Shown one piece after another: positions 8,265 to 16,859 of a DNA stretch of 64,000 nt; the stretch's first letter is position 1, and each line of letters starts with the position of its first letter. Origin of the DNA: Candidatus Peregrinibacteria bacterium (GTDB taxonomy: Bacteria; Patescibacteriota; Gracilibacteria; Peribacterales; Peribacteraceae); contig JABGQH010000009.1 of NCBI GenBank assembly GCA_018648865.1, positions 1 to 64,000 on the forward strand, in the 5' to 3' direction. Position numbers and translations under genes: made by a program. Below the pieces are notes generated by a model. That model searched no databases. It saw only the letters and a list, made by a program, of their open reading frames with translations, and was not told the origin of the DNA.

Positions 8265-8921
8265 ATGAAAAAGATATTACCATTTGCAATTTTATTAATC
8301 ACAGCGTGCACGCCTGTGACACAAGAAAAAAATGTCGTGGTGGATCCAGATTTAGATGAAGTGGGTATTATAGAGATAAGTGAAGAGATACAGGATCGCT
8401 TTGAGCCAGTTGTAAACAATAATTTAGCAGAAGATTTGCAGCTCTACACAAATGATGAATTTGGTATCCAGTTCAAATATCCACAAAATTGGTTTATACG
8501 AGAAGAAATTACTAAGAACAACAATAGAATTTATATTGAAAATGGTGAAAATAAAAATTTTAAGATAGGAGAATTTCCTGATGACTTTGCAATGTTGTGG
8601 CTTGATTACAATAAACCATCTCCTGATCATATGTCATATGATGAGTTGCTCATAATGATGGCGAATTTGCCATGTAATAAAAAATCTATAAAAAGAGATT
8701 CTACTTCCATTTATCTTTGCGAATTTTCTTTTGATCCCGAGAGCGAAGGACATTCTGGGCCACGGCTTGAAGCTTTATGGAAATATAATGGCATAAGGTA
8801 TTCAGCTGATACTGAAGATATGGTTCATGGTACTGGTAACATGGATATTGGTATTAGGCAGAATGAATTAGAAGTAGAAGTTCTTGAAGCTATTCTCTCA
8901 ACGTTGATCTTCAATAAATAA
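8265..8921 (+). CDS. Lipoprotein with PsbP-like region
   Basis: A 218-residue predicted lipoprotein. The signal peptide MKKILPFAILLITAC ends in a clear lipobox, so Lgt (encoded at 54.4 kb) would modify Cys15. After an acidic spacer, residues 60-215 start with YTNDEFGIQFKYPQNW, a motif seen in PsbP-like and related extracytoplasmic domains; the rest alternates strands and turns. The function is unknown, probably an envelope-anchored domain. TATAAT stands exactly six bases before the ATG, a strong leaderless start. It follows tRNA-Tyr, so its promoter is its own. Confidence 0.7.
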   Translation: MKKILPFAILLITACTPVTQEKNVVVDPDLDEVGIIEISEEIQDRFEPVVNNNLAEDLQLYTNDEFGIQFKYPQNWFIREEITKNNNRIYIENGENKNFKIGEFPDDFAMLWLDYNKPSPDHMSYDELLIMMANLPCNKKSIKRDSTSIYLCEFSFDPESEGHSGPRLEALWKYNGIRYSADTEDMVHGTGNMDIGIRQNELEVEVLEAILSTLIFNK

Positions 8922-8999
8922 TCTAGATCTTGCATATACTTCTTGCATCAGATGAAAAACGTAGATTATTTGTAAAAAACCATTCAACCATCGCCTTCC

Positions 9000-9145
9000 A
9001 CAAAGAGTTTTCATTCAGACCCTCCCGGCCCACCAGTAATTACTAATAGAAATAACTTAAAAATAGAATTATTTTAAATCTATTATAATAATTAATATTT
9101 TAGTCACATCCTTATCTCAAACTACAAAGAGTTCGCATTCAGACC
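9000..9145. repeat. Nested direct repeats around a duplicated tRNA-Tyr 3' end
   Basis: CCCTCCCGGCCCACCA at 9020-9035 is identical to the last 16 bases of tRNA-Tyr, 820 bases away. It lies between two 22-base direct repeats, ACAAAGAGTTTTCATTCAGACC (9000-9021) and a copy with two changes at 9124-9145. There is no complete tRNA here. The pattern looks like a scar of integration or recombination at the tRNA 3' end. Confidence 0.6.
9045..9072 (+). repeat. Left copy of 28-bp direct repeat flanking the lipid-gene cassette
   Basis: AATAGAAATAACTTAAAAAT plus AGAATTAT is identical to 11065-11092; similarity continues for about nine more bases. The two copies bracket three genes at a distance of 2020 bases. 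Both lie just after a tRNA-end-like sequence. Confidence 0.7.
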
Positions 9146-9202
9146 GTACTGAGCAAATATTCAGATTCGCAAGTCTCTAAAAATTGTGTATCCTTGTTTT
9201 CG

Positions 9203-9937
9203 ATGAACAAGACTAAGATTTTAATATTCAATTGCGCACATTGCCGTGGTTACAATGGTTCCATTGCTGGATATATTTTTGGGTGGATACGTTACTGTAT
9301 ATCTCCAAAAAGAAGAGACAAAGCTGTATCGAAGGCAATGGCTGACTGTATTAATAGGGAGAATCCCGACATTTGCTTCATTTCTGAACTTCTTGCTAAG
9401 AGTAGTTTTGTTGATGAATTACGAGAGCTTTTTTCGTTTAATTGTATTTCGATGAAATACGGTGATAGCTGGTTTAAGCACTTGCCATTCTCTGGAAATC
9501 ACTGCAATGGTTTTTTTGCCAATGAGCAATTTCCTGTATTAAATAGAAATTTTAAATATGGTATAAAACGGCACCTATTTGATATTGAATTATCCAATAA
9601 TACAAGTATCTTCTTCTCTCACCTCGCTGTTAATAGAAGTACACGCACTAAGCAGATTGAGCAAATTGGAGATTTGAATTCTAAAGGAGTAAACATGATT
9701 ATGTGCGGTGACTTTAACATTTACGGAGGTCTAAAGGAGCTTGATTCATTGAAGAAGAAGTATGATTTTAAAATTGCAAATACCGATTCAGATAAGACAT
9801 TCCCATCGCATAAGCCTCGACATATTCTTGACGTATTTCTCTGTAGCAAGGATATTGATGTGCATGATGTTAGAGTAATCTCATCGATGCAGCTCTCGGA
9901 TCATTTACCTATTATTCTAGAATGTTCAATTCCATAA
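9203..9937 (+). CDS. Endonuclease/exonuclease/phosphatase (EEP) family protein
   Basis: A 244-residue EEP-fold hydrolase. Catalytic landmarks in order: N in IFNCAH, E in FISELL (metal ligand), H in FFSHLAVNR, D and N in CGDFNIYGG, D in ILDVFL and the final SDH of LSDHLPI. The family includes DNases, sphingomyelinases and phosphoinositide phosphatases. The next two genes handle CDP-linked lipids and overlap or nearly abut, so a lipid phosphodiesterase or phosphatase role is more likely than DNA repair; this is inference from context. The ATG at 9203 is used rather than TTG 9194. No signal peptide is seen. Its end overlaps the next start by 16 bases, which suggests translational coupling. Confidence 0.8.
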   Translation: MNKTKILIFNCAHCRGYNGSIAGYIFGWIRYCISPKRRDKAVSKAMADCINRENPDICFISELLAKSSFVDELRELFSFNCISMKYGDSWFKHLPFSGNHCNGFFANEQFPVLNRNFKYGIKRHLFDIELSNNTSIFFSHLAVNRSTRTKQIEQIGDLNSKGVNMIMCGDFNIYGGLKELDSLKKKYDFKIANTDSDKTFPSHKPRHILDVFLCSKDIDVHDVRVISSMQLSDHLPIILECSIP

Positions 9938-10461
9938 TAAAAAGGATCAATATCCCTAACACTGTTTCAATAAGTCGTATTCCTCTTGCTATAGCTATTG
10001 TTTATAGTTTTTCTAATGTAACTTCATTGGTACTACTATGCATAGCAGCTCTAACAGATTACTTAGATGGTCTTCTTGCAAGGATTCTAAACAAACAATC
10101 TTCATTTGGAGAAAAACTTGATCCATTTTGTGACAAGCTATTTGTTGCAATCGTTTGTTTATCCTTAGGATGGAATGTGCCATTCACTGCCCTTTTCTTC
10201 GCTTCATTTTTTTTGAGGGATATCGTTGTAATAGTCACACTTACAGTTCTATTTGTTTCAAAGTGTAATTCAACATTTCATTTGCGATCACTTTGGTTTG
10301 GGAAAGTTGTTACTACCTTTCAATTTATAGCTTTAATAGTTCTTTTGCTTGAGCAATATGAATTATTGAAGGTTATCTGTCTAATTTTAGTGCTTTCATC
10401 TATTGCTAGTATTATTGAATATTTGATTGCTTTTATCCATTCCAGAAACATTCAAAAATGA
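9922..10461 (+). CDS. CDP-alcohol phosphatidyltransferase
   Basis: A 179-residue membrane enzyme with the full CDP-alcohol phosphotransferase signature D-x2-D-G-x2-A-R-x8-G-x3-D-x3-D, read here as DYLDGLLARILNKQSSFGEK followed by LDPFCDK. About five hydrophobic helices surround it. Such enzymes displace CMP from a CDP-linked lipid with an alcohol such as glycerol-3-phosphate, so PgsA is the closest functional guess. The ATG lies inside the end of the EEP gene and its own stop overlaps the next ATG by four bases, so the three genes form one translationally coupled operon. Confidence 0.88.
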   Translation: MFNSIIKRINIPNTVSISRIPLAIAIVYSFSNVTSLVLLCIAALTDYLDGLLARILNKQSSFGEKLDPFCDKLFVAIVCLSLGWNVPFTALFFASFFLRDIVVIVTLTVLFVSKCNSTFHLRSLWFGKVVTTFQFIALIVLLLEQYELLKVICLILVLSSIASIIEYLIAFIHSRNIQK

Positions 10462-10976
10462 TAGAATCCCTAATTACAATATTTATAGCTACCATTCTAT
10501 TTTATACCCCAGCATACTTTGCAAACATGGCTCCATGCATTTCTGGGCGGATGAAACTCCCAGGAGGTCATCCGATTGCAGCAGAAATATTTGGTGCACA
10601 TAAAACGTGGAGAGGAATCTATAGTGGAGTTATCGGAGGTGCATTAGGTGGATACTTGCTATTCTTTCTTTCTCTTGGATGGATAGATGAATTATCAATG
10701 CTAGATTCTATACTTATTGGAGGGGTAATGGGATTGGGAGCTTTGATTGGAGATTCTGTAAAATCGTTAATTAAGCGTCGATTACATATTACCCCTGGAA
10801 AGCCGTTCCCCCCATGGGATCAATTAGACTTTATTATAGGAGCATCTTTATTTACATTTCTACTTATAGATATACCTCTTTCTGTTTTTTTATGTGCAAT
10901 TCTATCAACACCTGTTTTGCATTTACTAGTAAACATATTGTCTTATTTCACGGGATTTAAGGATGTATGGTGGTAG
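10458..10976 (+). CDS. CarS-like (CDP-archaeol synthase / DUF46) CTP transferase
   Basis: A 172-residue integral membrane protein resembling the CarS family. It has TPAYFANMAPC near the N-terminus, the cytidylyltransferase-type stretch FGAHKTWRG, the GDSVKSLIKRR loop and PPWDQLDFI. In archaea CarS activates ether-linked phosphatidic acid with CTP; CDP-lipid products would feed the phosphatidyltransferase encoded just upstream. About five helices are visible. Bacterial members are known from genome annotation but their substrate is unclear. The start ATG overlaps the upstream stop (ATGA). The gene closes a cassette that ends at the second direct repeat. Confidence 0.8.
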   Translation: MIESLITIFIATILFYTPAYFANMAPCISGRMKLPGGHPIAAEIFGAHKTWRGIYSGVIGGALGGYLLFFLSLGWIDELSMLDSILIGGVMGLGALIGDSVKSLIKRRLHITPGKPFPPWDQLDFIIGASLFTFLLIDIPLSVFLCAILSTPVLHLLVNILSYFTGFKDVWW

Positions 10977-11064
10977 AGAGAAATATCCAAAAGCAAAAAG
11001 GAACACAATCGTAGAACATCTATAAAAACAGTGCCCAGCCATTAACCTGGTCCGCCATCAATTC

Positions 11065-11092
11065 AATAGAAATAACTTAAAAATAGAATTAT
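11065..11092 (+). repeat. Right copy of 28-bp direct repeat flanking the lipid-gene cassette
   Basis: Identical to 9045-9072. It is preceded by CCTGGTCCGCCATC, which loosely resembles a tRNA 3' end, as the left copy is preceded by a true tRNA-Tyr end. Confidence 0.7.
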
Positions 11093-11153
11093 CTCAAATC
11101 TTAGATTATTAATATAATTTCTATTTTATTGGTATTTGCATTACACTTTTGAT

Positions 11154-11873
11154 ATGGAAGAAAATAACTCTAAACCACAGACTCCTCATGGTGTTCTGGA
11201 CATCTCTTATAAAGATGAACGTATTAACAGAAAAGCATTCTCTTATCGTTTAAGGCGCCGTGCAGATGAAGTAATATTAATGATTAATAAGCATTTTAAG
11301 TCTGACCCACGTGACCTACTAGATTTGGGTCCTGCAGAAGGAAAGTCGTTGAGTATAGTTCAAGATGCTTTTCCTAATATGAAATGTACAGGACTAGAAT
11401 ATTCACAAGAGCTACTAGAAGCATGTGAAGATAAGCGCCTCACAATGATTCAAGGTGATGCAATGCATCCGCCTTTCCCAGATAACTCGTTCGATATAGT
11501 TACAGCAACTGCTGTGATTGAACATGTGGAAAGTCCACTTGAAATGATTAAAGAGGTTAATAGGATTCTGCGCCCAGGTGGAATCTTTATTATTACAACT
11601 CCAGATCCATTGTTCGAAAAGGTCGCAGTGGCAATTGGCCATTTACAAGATGAAGACCATCAAGAAACTATGACTCTACGTACTTTAAAATCCTATTTAT
11701 CAGAAGCAGATATGGAACCAGTTTTCTTAAGTAAATTTATGTGTTGGCCATGGGGCTTTAAAGGTGAGCTAGTTATTGAGCGCATAATTAAAGCCATTGG
11801 TCTTAGATTTATTTTGCTAAATCAAATTGCTGTTGGATTAAAAAGTGTTAATAGCAAGGGGAAGGAACAATAA
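11154..11873 (+). CDS. Class I SAM-dependent methyltransferase
   Basis: A 239-residue methyltransferase of the Methyltransf_11 type. Motif I is LLDLGPAEGKSL, the acidic residue after beta-2 is in GLEYSQELL, motif II region QGDAMHPPFPDNSFDIV and motif IV AVIEHVESP with ILRPGGIFIITTPDP follow. The substrate is unknown; the neighbourhood suggests a lipid, glycan or quinone-like molecule but nothing is specific. TACACT is exactly six bases before the ATG, so I use 11154 rather than the upstream TTG 11136. It lies after the direct repeat and probably has its own promoter. The next gene begins four bases after its stop. Confidence 0.87.
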   Translation: MEENNSKPQTPHGVLDISYKDERINRKAFSYRLRRRADEVILMINKHFKSDPRDLLDLGPAEGKSLSIVQDAFPNMKCTGLEYSQELLEACEDKRLTMIQGDAMHPPFPDNSFDIVTATAVIEHVESPLEMIKEVNRILRPGGIFIITTPDPLFEKVAVAIGHLQDEDHQETMTLRTLKSYLSEADMEPVFLSKFMCWPWGFKGELVIERIIKAIGLRFILLNQIAVGLKSVNSKGKEQ

Positions 11874-11877
11874 TGAT

Positions 11878-12321
11878 ATGGAATATAATCACACTCAAGT
11901 TGGTAAATTAATATCTCAGATTACAGTAATTGTTTCTATAATTTTTGTAATAACACTTATACTAGATGACTCAGCTCTAATAATAATACCATTTGTATTA
12001 TTTGTATTTATTCCAATGTCATCATTTTTTTCTCTTAATGTAAGGGTTGACGATAAACAAATCAGAATAAAATTTGGTTATGGGATTTTTAGCAAAAGTT
12101 TTAACCTAAATGAAATTGAGTATTCCAAGACTGTTAGAAATAAATGGTATTACGGTTATGGAATTAAATTTTGGTTTTTTCCTAGAATGATTATATTTAA
12201 TGTTTCGGGGCTTGATGCTGTAGAGATACGAATGAGAAATGGTAAAATATTTAGAATAGGAACAGATGATCCAATAACATTGGATTATGTAATTAAATCT
12301 TCTATTAAACCAACAGCATAA
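11878..12321 (+). CDS. Small membrane protein with PH-like domain
   Basis: A 147-residue protein with two adjacent hydrophobic helices (residues 11-55), then a beta-rich region (LNVRVDDKQIRIKFGYGIFS ... VEIRMRNGKIFRIGTDDP) that looks like a bacterial PH-type or YcxB-like fold. The function is unknown. The ORF track begins at GTG 11845 inside the methyltransferase; the ATG at 11878 is preferred, four bases after the upstream stop, so the two genes are probably one operon. The 3' end overlaps the convergent EamA gene by 17 bases. Confidence 0.6.
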   Translation: MEYNHTQVGKLISQITVIVSIIFVITLILDDSALIIIPFVLFVFIPMSSFFSLNVRVDDKQIRIKFGYGIFSKSFNLNEIEYSKTVRNKWYYGYGIKFWFFPRMIIFNVSGLDAVEIRMRNGKIFRIGTDDPITLDYVIKSSIKPTA

Positions 12322-13153
12322 GCCCAATACTAACAAATATGGTTGCTATACCTTTCTTATATAGATTGTTGTGTTCACGTAGTAACACAATACCAAATAG
12401 CACAGAAAGTAGGGTAGAGGATGAAACTATGAGTAGTACGGTTCCACCATCACCAAGCCTAAAAGCAGAATAAAGGAACAGTGTTGCAGCCACATTAGAG
12501 ATCGCAAGTAGCAGGATTTTTAATAATTTCCCTTTAGATTCAAATATAATAGTTTTAATCTGCATAGGGGGAACAGATATATTAAAGATAGTAGGAAGCG
12601 CGTATACGGCAGCTGCATATAGGGGGATAGGTATAATGGAAGAGCCAAGTTTGTCTATGGCTAGGGCTATACCTAAAACACTAAAAGAAAATAATCCAAG
12701 AATTACACCTCGTTTTAGTATATTAGATTTGGTAGGCCCAAGTGCGATTCCATTTCCTAATAAAATAAAGAGAGCAGCAAGTATTTTGATTAATGTTGGC
12801 TCCTCACCTAAAAATAGCCATAGTGTAAGTAAGGATGCTACTGGCGATATTTGATATAACAGAGCGGTTTCGGAGGCTTGCAAATACTTTCTAACTGCAA
12901 ACTGAGTCCTGTCGTAAAGTGCGTAAAAGAATACGGATATAAGTAGTGCTATTAATATATATCTAGGTGCATCAGAAATATTCCATCCTTTAATATAAAA
13001 GGGGATTAAGGGTAATAGTAATAATGTACAAATACTTCCCCATACAACACTGAATGCGCGCGCGTTATTTGAGTTAATGGAATAAACACGACCAAGTACG
13101 TTATAGGTTGTATAGCAAATTGCAGACAGAGATGCTAATACAATTGATTCCAT
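12305..13153 (-). CDS. EamA/DMT-family transporter
   Basis: A 282-residue protein with about ten hydrophobic helices in two related halves, the DMT/EamA arrangement. Features include the N-terminal SAICYTTYNVLGRVY helix, LLYQISPVASLLTLWLFLGEEPT (the typical end of the first EamA repeat) and the second half ending LLSVLFGIVLLREH. The substrate is unknown. It starts directly after the stop of the TMTC-like gene (TAA then ATG), so it is last in the VIT1-TMTC-EamA run. Its tail overlaps the convergent PH-like gene. Confidence 0.85.
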   Translation of the reverse strand: MESIVLASLSAICYTTYNVLGRVYSINSNNARAFSVVWGSICTLLLLPLIPFYIKGWNISDAPRYILIALLISVFFYALYDRTQFAVRKYLQASETALLYQISPVASLLTLWLFLGEEPTLIKILAALFILLGNGIALGPTKSNILKRGVILGLFSFSVLGIALAIDKLGSSIIPIPLYAAAVYALPTIFNISVPPMQIKTIIFESKGKLLKILLLAISNVAATLFLYSAFRLGDGGTVLLIVSSSTLLSVLFGIVLLREHNNLYKKGIATIFVSIGLMLLV

Positions 13154-15040
13154 TTATTCAATTGGGCGAAGTTGCCTAAGAGCTGATTTAGCTATCGCAT
13201 TACTAGGATTGTAATATAGAACTGCTTCAAATTGATTAATTGCTTCATCTAACATTCCACGTTCGTGATACAAAATTGCTAGATTAATCCTAGCTGCTAA
13301 GAATGAAGGCTTTAAAGCTACTGAGATTTCATATGACTCCATTGCAGCTTTTGATCCTCTTATCTTCCTCTGTACAACTGCTAGGTTGTAATAGGCTTCT
13401 GAGGAGAATGGAAGTATATGAATCGCTTTCTCTAAATGGATAATTGCCTCCTCTGGTTTATCTAGTTTATTTAGTAATGAGCCAAAATTAATGTGAACTT
13501 CTGCATATGTTGGATCTAGTTCTAATGCACGAGTGTAGGATGCAATTGCTTCTGTATATTTACTTTGTGTGGCTTGCAGAATCCCAAGTCCAAAGTGAGC
13601 TTCTTTACTATCTGGATTAATAGCAAGCACATGATCGTATTCCTTTTGAGCCAAGTCATATCTTTTTAGTATTCTATAAACAGCTCCTAGGTTACTACGG
13701 GTTCTGTGATGATCCTTGATAGCTAGAGCAGTATTAAATGATTCAATAGCTGGGATTAATTCTTTTTTCCTTCGGTAAATATTACCCATGTTGTTATGTG
13801 CTATATGAGAGTTTGGATAAAGCTTAATTGAATGGGTAAACAAGGATTCTGTACTGCTCCAAACATTTGCTTGGATATGAGACATTATTCCAAAGCATGA
13901 GATTATCACCAACAATAAAATTGTTACTATCCTTTTTCTTATTATATTAATTTCAAAGGATTGTAGCAGTAGAGCAACAAGTAAAAATATTCCTATAGAA
14001 GGAAGATATGCGTATCTGTCTGATGCAAAATAAATATCACCACCTTTCATGAAGGTTATATATGTTGGTAGCAAGGCTAAGAAGAAAATAGATAGAGCAA
14101 AACCAGAAATCTTCTTTTTGTATGAAAGATAATCAGTCAAAGCTCCAAGCATTGCTGCTAGTCCAAGAGTTATTAAAAGAGAAAGTGAAGCAAAAGTAAT
14201 TGGATCTGTATATGGATATAAAACACTAAGGTTTGTTGGTAAGAATAACTTTTGAATATAAAAGATTGTGCTCTTGCCTGCAATTAGTATAAACTGAGAG
14301 AATGTGGCTTGCGTTAGGGCTCCCTGCTTTCCCAGCAACGCAACTAAAATAAATATAATTGCAAAAACAAAGTAGGGGATTAATCTCTTTGCAGATTTTT
14401 TAGAGAGACCTAAGCGTTGCCATTCAAGCATAAATAAAATACCAGGCAAAACTGCTACAACCACCTTAGAGAGTAGTGCAAAAACAAAAGCTATCAAGCT
14501 CAGCCAAAACCAAATGTTTATATTCTTCTTTCTAAATACAAGATACCAATTTAGAGACATCAAACAGAAAAACACACTTAGAACATCTTTTCTAGCACTT
14601 GCCCAAACAACTGCCTCTGTATGCAATGGATGCAATGCAAATATCAATCCAAATAATATTGCCAGTCTATTCTTAATCCCCATTTGTACAAAGAACCAGC
14701 TAACAAGTAGAGCGTTACTAGTATGAAGTATTAGATTGGTTAAGTGATATATAGAAGGATTGGTTTCTCCGATTAGAAAATTGAGTTGGTAACTAAAGAA
14801 GGTAAATGGAATATATAGCTCTGGGTCAAATTTAGTAAATATTGCTTTTAGTGTATTTGGAGTAATTGCACGGATCGCTGGATTCTCAAAAATAAGTAAT
14901 CCATCATCCCATCTTACAAATGGATTCCAAAGTGATTTGAAATAGACCAAAAAAGTAATAAAAAAGAATAGTGAGACAATTCCCCAAAGTGCTGCAGAGC
15001 GTACAGATAAATTGCCAGTATCTGAAATTTCATTGTTCAT
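13154..15040 (-). CDS. TMTC-like polytopic membrane protein with C-terminal TPR repeats
   Basis: A 628-residue protein in two parts. Residues 1-400 have about ten to eleven helices and GT-C glycosyltransferase-like loops: FVRWDDGLLIFENPAI with acidic residues in the first outer loop, then ALHPLHTEAVVWASARKDV. Residues 410-625 hold about six TPR units (AHNNMGNIYRRKKELIPAIE, EAHFGLGILQATQSKYTEAI and similar). This layout matches TMTC-type protein O-mannosyltransferase relatives found in bacteria. If active it would use a lipid-linked sugar to modify surface proteins; the donor and acceptor are unknown. It starts five bases after the VIT1-like gene ends and abuts EamA. Confidence 0.8.
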   Translation of the reverse strand: MNNEISDTGNLSVRSAALWGIVSLFFFITFLVYFKSLWNPFVRWDDGLLIFENPAIRAITPNTLKAIFTKFDPELYIPFTFFSYQLNFLIGETNPSIYHLTNLILHTSNALLVSWFFVQMGIKNRLAILFGLIFALHPLHTEAVVWASARKDVLSVFFCLMSLNWYLVFRKKNINIWFWLSLIAFVFALLSKVVVAVLPGILFMLEWQRLGLSKKSAKRLIPYFVFAIIFILVALLGKQGALTQATFSQFILIAGKSTIFYIQKLFLPTNLSVLYPYTDPITFASLSLLITLGLAAMLGALTDYLSYKKKISGFALSIFFLALLPTYITFMKGGDIYFASDRYAYLPSIGIFLLVALLLQSFEINIIRKRIVTILLLVIISCFGIMSHIQANVWSSTESLFTHSIKLYPNSHIAHNNMGNIYRRKKELIPAIESFNTALAIKDHHRTRSNLGAVYRILKRYDLAQKEYDHVLAINPDSKEAHFGLGILQATQSKYTEAIASYTRALELDPTYAEVHINFGSLLNKLDKPEEAIIHLEKAIHILPFSSEAYYNLAVVQRKIRGSKAAMESYEISVALKPSFLAARINLAILYHERGMLDEAINQFEAVLYYNPSNAIAKSALRQLRPIE

Positions 15041-15045
15041 AAGAT

Positions 15046-15792
15046 TTAGATTGCTACTTCTACAATTCCTTTTAGTAGAACTCCTACTGCGTATGCAATT
15101 ATTGCTCCTATTATTCCTACTCCTAGAATTTCTATTGGGCCTCTAACTAATCTCTCCTTTGTAATTATACTTCTAGTCAGTCCCAGAATAATCAAGGCGA
15201 TACATGTAGAGATTATTGCTACAACGAAGCGAGAATTATTAGGTATAGAGATTATATAAGGAAACAGAGGTATGCTTCCAAAAATAACAAATGAAATAAA
15301 TGTCATAAATGCATGCATTATGGGATTAGATGCATTTTCTTGAATCATTTCATGCTCTGAGTGCATCATGGTGTCTAGCCATAGCTCACGATTACTTGTA
15401 ACTATATTTAAAAGAAGATTTAAGTTTTCTCCGGATATTCCTTTGGATTCATAAAACTCTTTTACTTCTTCTCTTTCTATCTCTGGATGCTTATCTATTT
15501 CTTCATTTTCTTCTCTTCTTAGCCTTTTAAATCTATCTAGGGTAGACCGCAAGGATAGGTAGGCTCCTGTTGCCATAGAGGCTCCGTCTGCAAACAAATT
15601 AGCTAGTCCTAGTATAATTATTACGTATCTAGGCAAATTGGCACCTGTGGTGCCTGCAACAACTGCGAATGTTGTTACTATTCCATCGTTACCTCCATAA
15701 ACAATATCATGTATAAACTTTCCAACAGCTGGACCATGGTGTTCGCTTTGCCTGTGTTCAAGAAGCTTCTTTTTAATGTCTTTACTATTCAT
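15046..15792 (-). CDS. VIT1/CCC1-family iron/manganese transporter
   Basis: A 248-residue membrane protein with the VIT1/CCC1 signature [18 protein letters not shown] in helix 1 and [13 protein letters not shown] in helix 2. A charged cytoplasmic metal-binding helix region ([20 protein letters not shown]) and three further helices follow. The family exports or sequesters Fe2+ or Mn2+ with proton exchange. It is first in a tightly packed set with the TMTC-like and EamA genes, 72 bases downstream of the cupredoxin-like gene, so co-transcription with the surface operon is possible but not shown. Confidence 0.9.
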   Translation of the reverse strand: MNSKDIKKKLLEHRQSEHHGPAVGKFIHDIVYGGNDGIVTTFAVVAGTTGANLPRYVIIILGLANLFADGASMATGAYLSLRSTLDRFKRLRREENEEIDKHPEIEREEVKEFYESKGISGENLNLLLNIVTSNRELWLDTMMHSEHEMIQENASNPIMHAFMTFISFVIFGSIPLFPYIISIPNNSRFVVAIISTCIALIILGLTRSIITKERLVRGPIEILGVGIIGAIIAYAVGVLLKGIVEVAI

Positions 15793-15864
15793 ACAAAAAA
15801 TAGGTAAGTAAAATTTACAATCAGAATTATACTCGATCTTTATTTATTATTACACAATCCTTTT

Positions 15865-16857
15865 CTATTTCTTAATAACTACACTACCTCGTGTATGCTT
15901 CATAAGTAAATATAAAGACAGAATGCTAACCAAAATTGCTGTCCAAGTGCCAATGCCAGTATTTGGTTGCTGGAATGGTTTTTGAACATTTGCTCCCAAG
16001 TATGCACCAGGGTTATCTTGATACTGAGTTGGAACTGGATTCTGTCCACCTCCCATTGCATAAGGATTCTGTGGAACCCCAGGGATTGGAGCTGTATTTT
16101 GTGGGATTACTGCTGTATTTGGATTATTTGTGTTTGCAGATGTTTGTCTATCTAACTCAAGTTGTCTTTCAATGGATTCTAGTAACGGATTCTTTGATGC
16201 ACTAGATGAAGAATTTGAACTAGATGAAGAATCTGAACTATCTTGTTCAGCATCAAATAGATCGAATACTGGATCATTGCTAGGCTCAGCAGAAAATGTT
16301 GGTTCCGCAGACGAAGAAGATGAACTAGAGCTAACTGTTGGCTCAGTTCCAGTGAGAGGAGGATTACCTCCTGTTATAGATATTGTTCCAATAAGGGTTG
16401 AATCGGTAGGAGAGAAATATGTATGAGATCCAGATGTAGCAGTTACAGGAATAGTGTAAGAAGTTTCTGCTCCAGCGAATACTGTAGAAGTAGTCATACA
16501 TTCCTCTGAAGAGGAGCAAAGTGTGTTAGAAACAAGGTAATGTGGAATATCTTGCTGGTTAATCCATGTAATTGTGTCTCCTGGTTGAGCTGTAATAACA
16601 GATGGTTCTAGGCTTGTTTCAGTAATAACTACAATAATTGAGGAATCTGTTAATTGACCAATAGTTTGTTCTGGTGACTTCAGAAGAAATGAACTAATTG
16701 CTACTACAATTAATATTCCTGCAATTGCAGCTGGCTTACGAGATAGTGATTTAAATTTATTTAGATCAACATCTGAATCTGGGCTAGAGGAAACAATTTT
16801 TATAGGAACTGATTCTTCATTGTCAGTTATCTGCCAATCGTGATCATTATTAGACAT
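15865..16857 (-). CDS. Cupredoxin-like surface protein with Ser-rich stalk and sorting-type tail
   Basis: A 330-residue protein. After a cytoplasmic head of about 40 residues and a helix, residues 75-165 resemble a cupredoxin (TAQPGDTITWINQQDIPHYL). One His is present, but the usual Cys-His-Met copper loop is replaced by SHTYFSPTDSTLIG, so copper binding is doubtful. Long Ser-rich and Gln/Pro/Asn-rich segments make a stalk. The C-terminus is QPNTG followed by a hydrophobic helix and KHTRGSVVIKK, the layout of a sortase signal. It begins two bases after the cohesin gene stop, so the two are one operon. Confidence 0.65.
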   Translation of the reverse strand: MSNNDHDWQITDNEESVPIKIVSSSPDSDVDLNKFKSLSRKPAAIAGILIVVAISSFLLKSPEQTIGQLTDSSIIVVITETSLEPSVITAQPGDTITWINQQDIPHYLVSNTLCSSSEECMTTSTVFAGAETSYTIPVTATSGSHTYFSPTDSTLIGTISITGGNPPLTGTEPTVSSSSSSSSAEPTFSAEPSNDPVFDLFDAEQDSSDSSSSSNSSSSASKNPLLESIERQLELDRQTSANTNNPNTAVIPQNTAPIPGVPQNPYAMGGGQNPVPTQYQDNPGAYLGANVQKPFQQPNTGIGTWTAILVSILSLYLLMKHTRGSVVIKK

Positions 16858-16859
16858 GT

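Noticed and set aside
9000-11100. Insertion sequence around the lipid cassette
   Set aside because: No transposase and no terminal inverted repeats are present; only direct repeats and a tRNA fragment.
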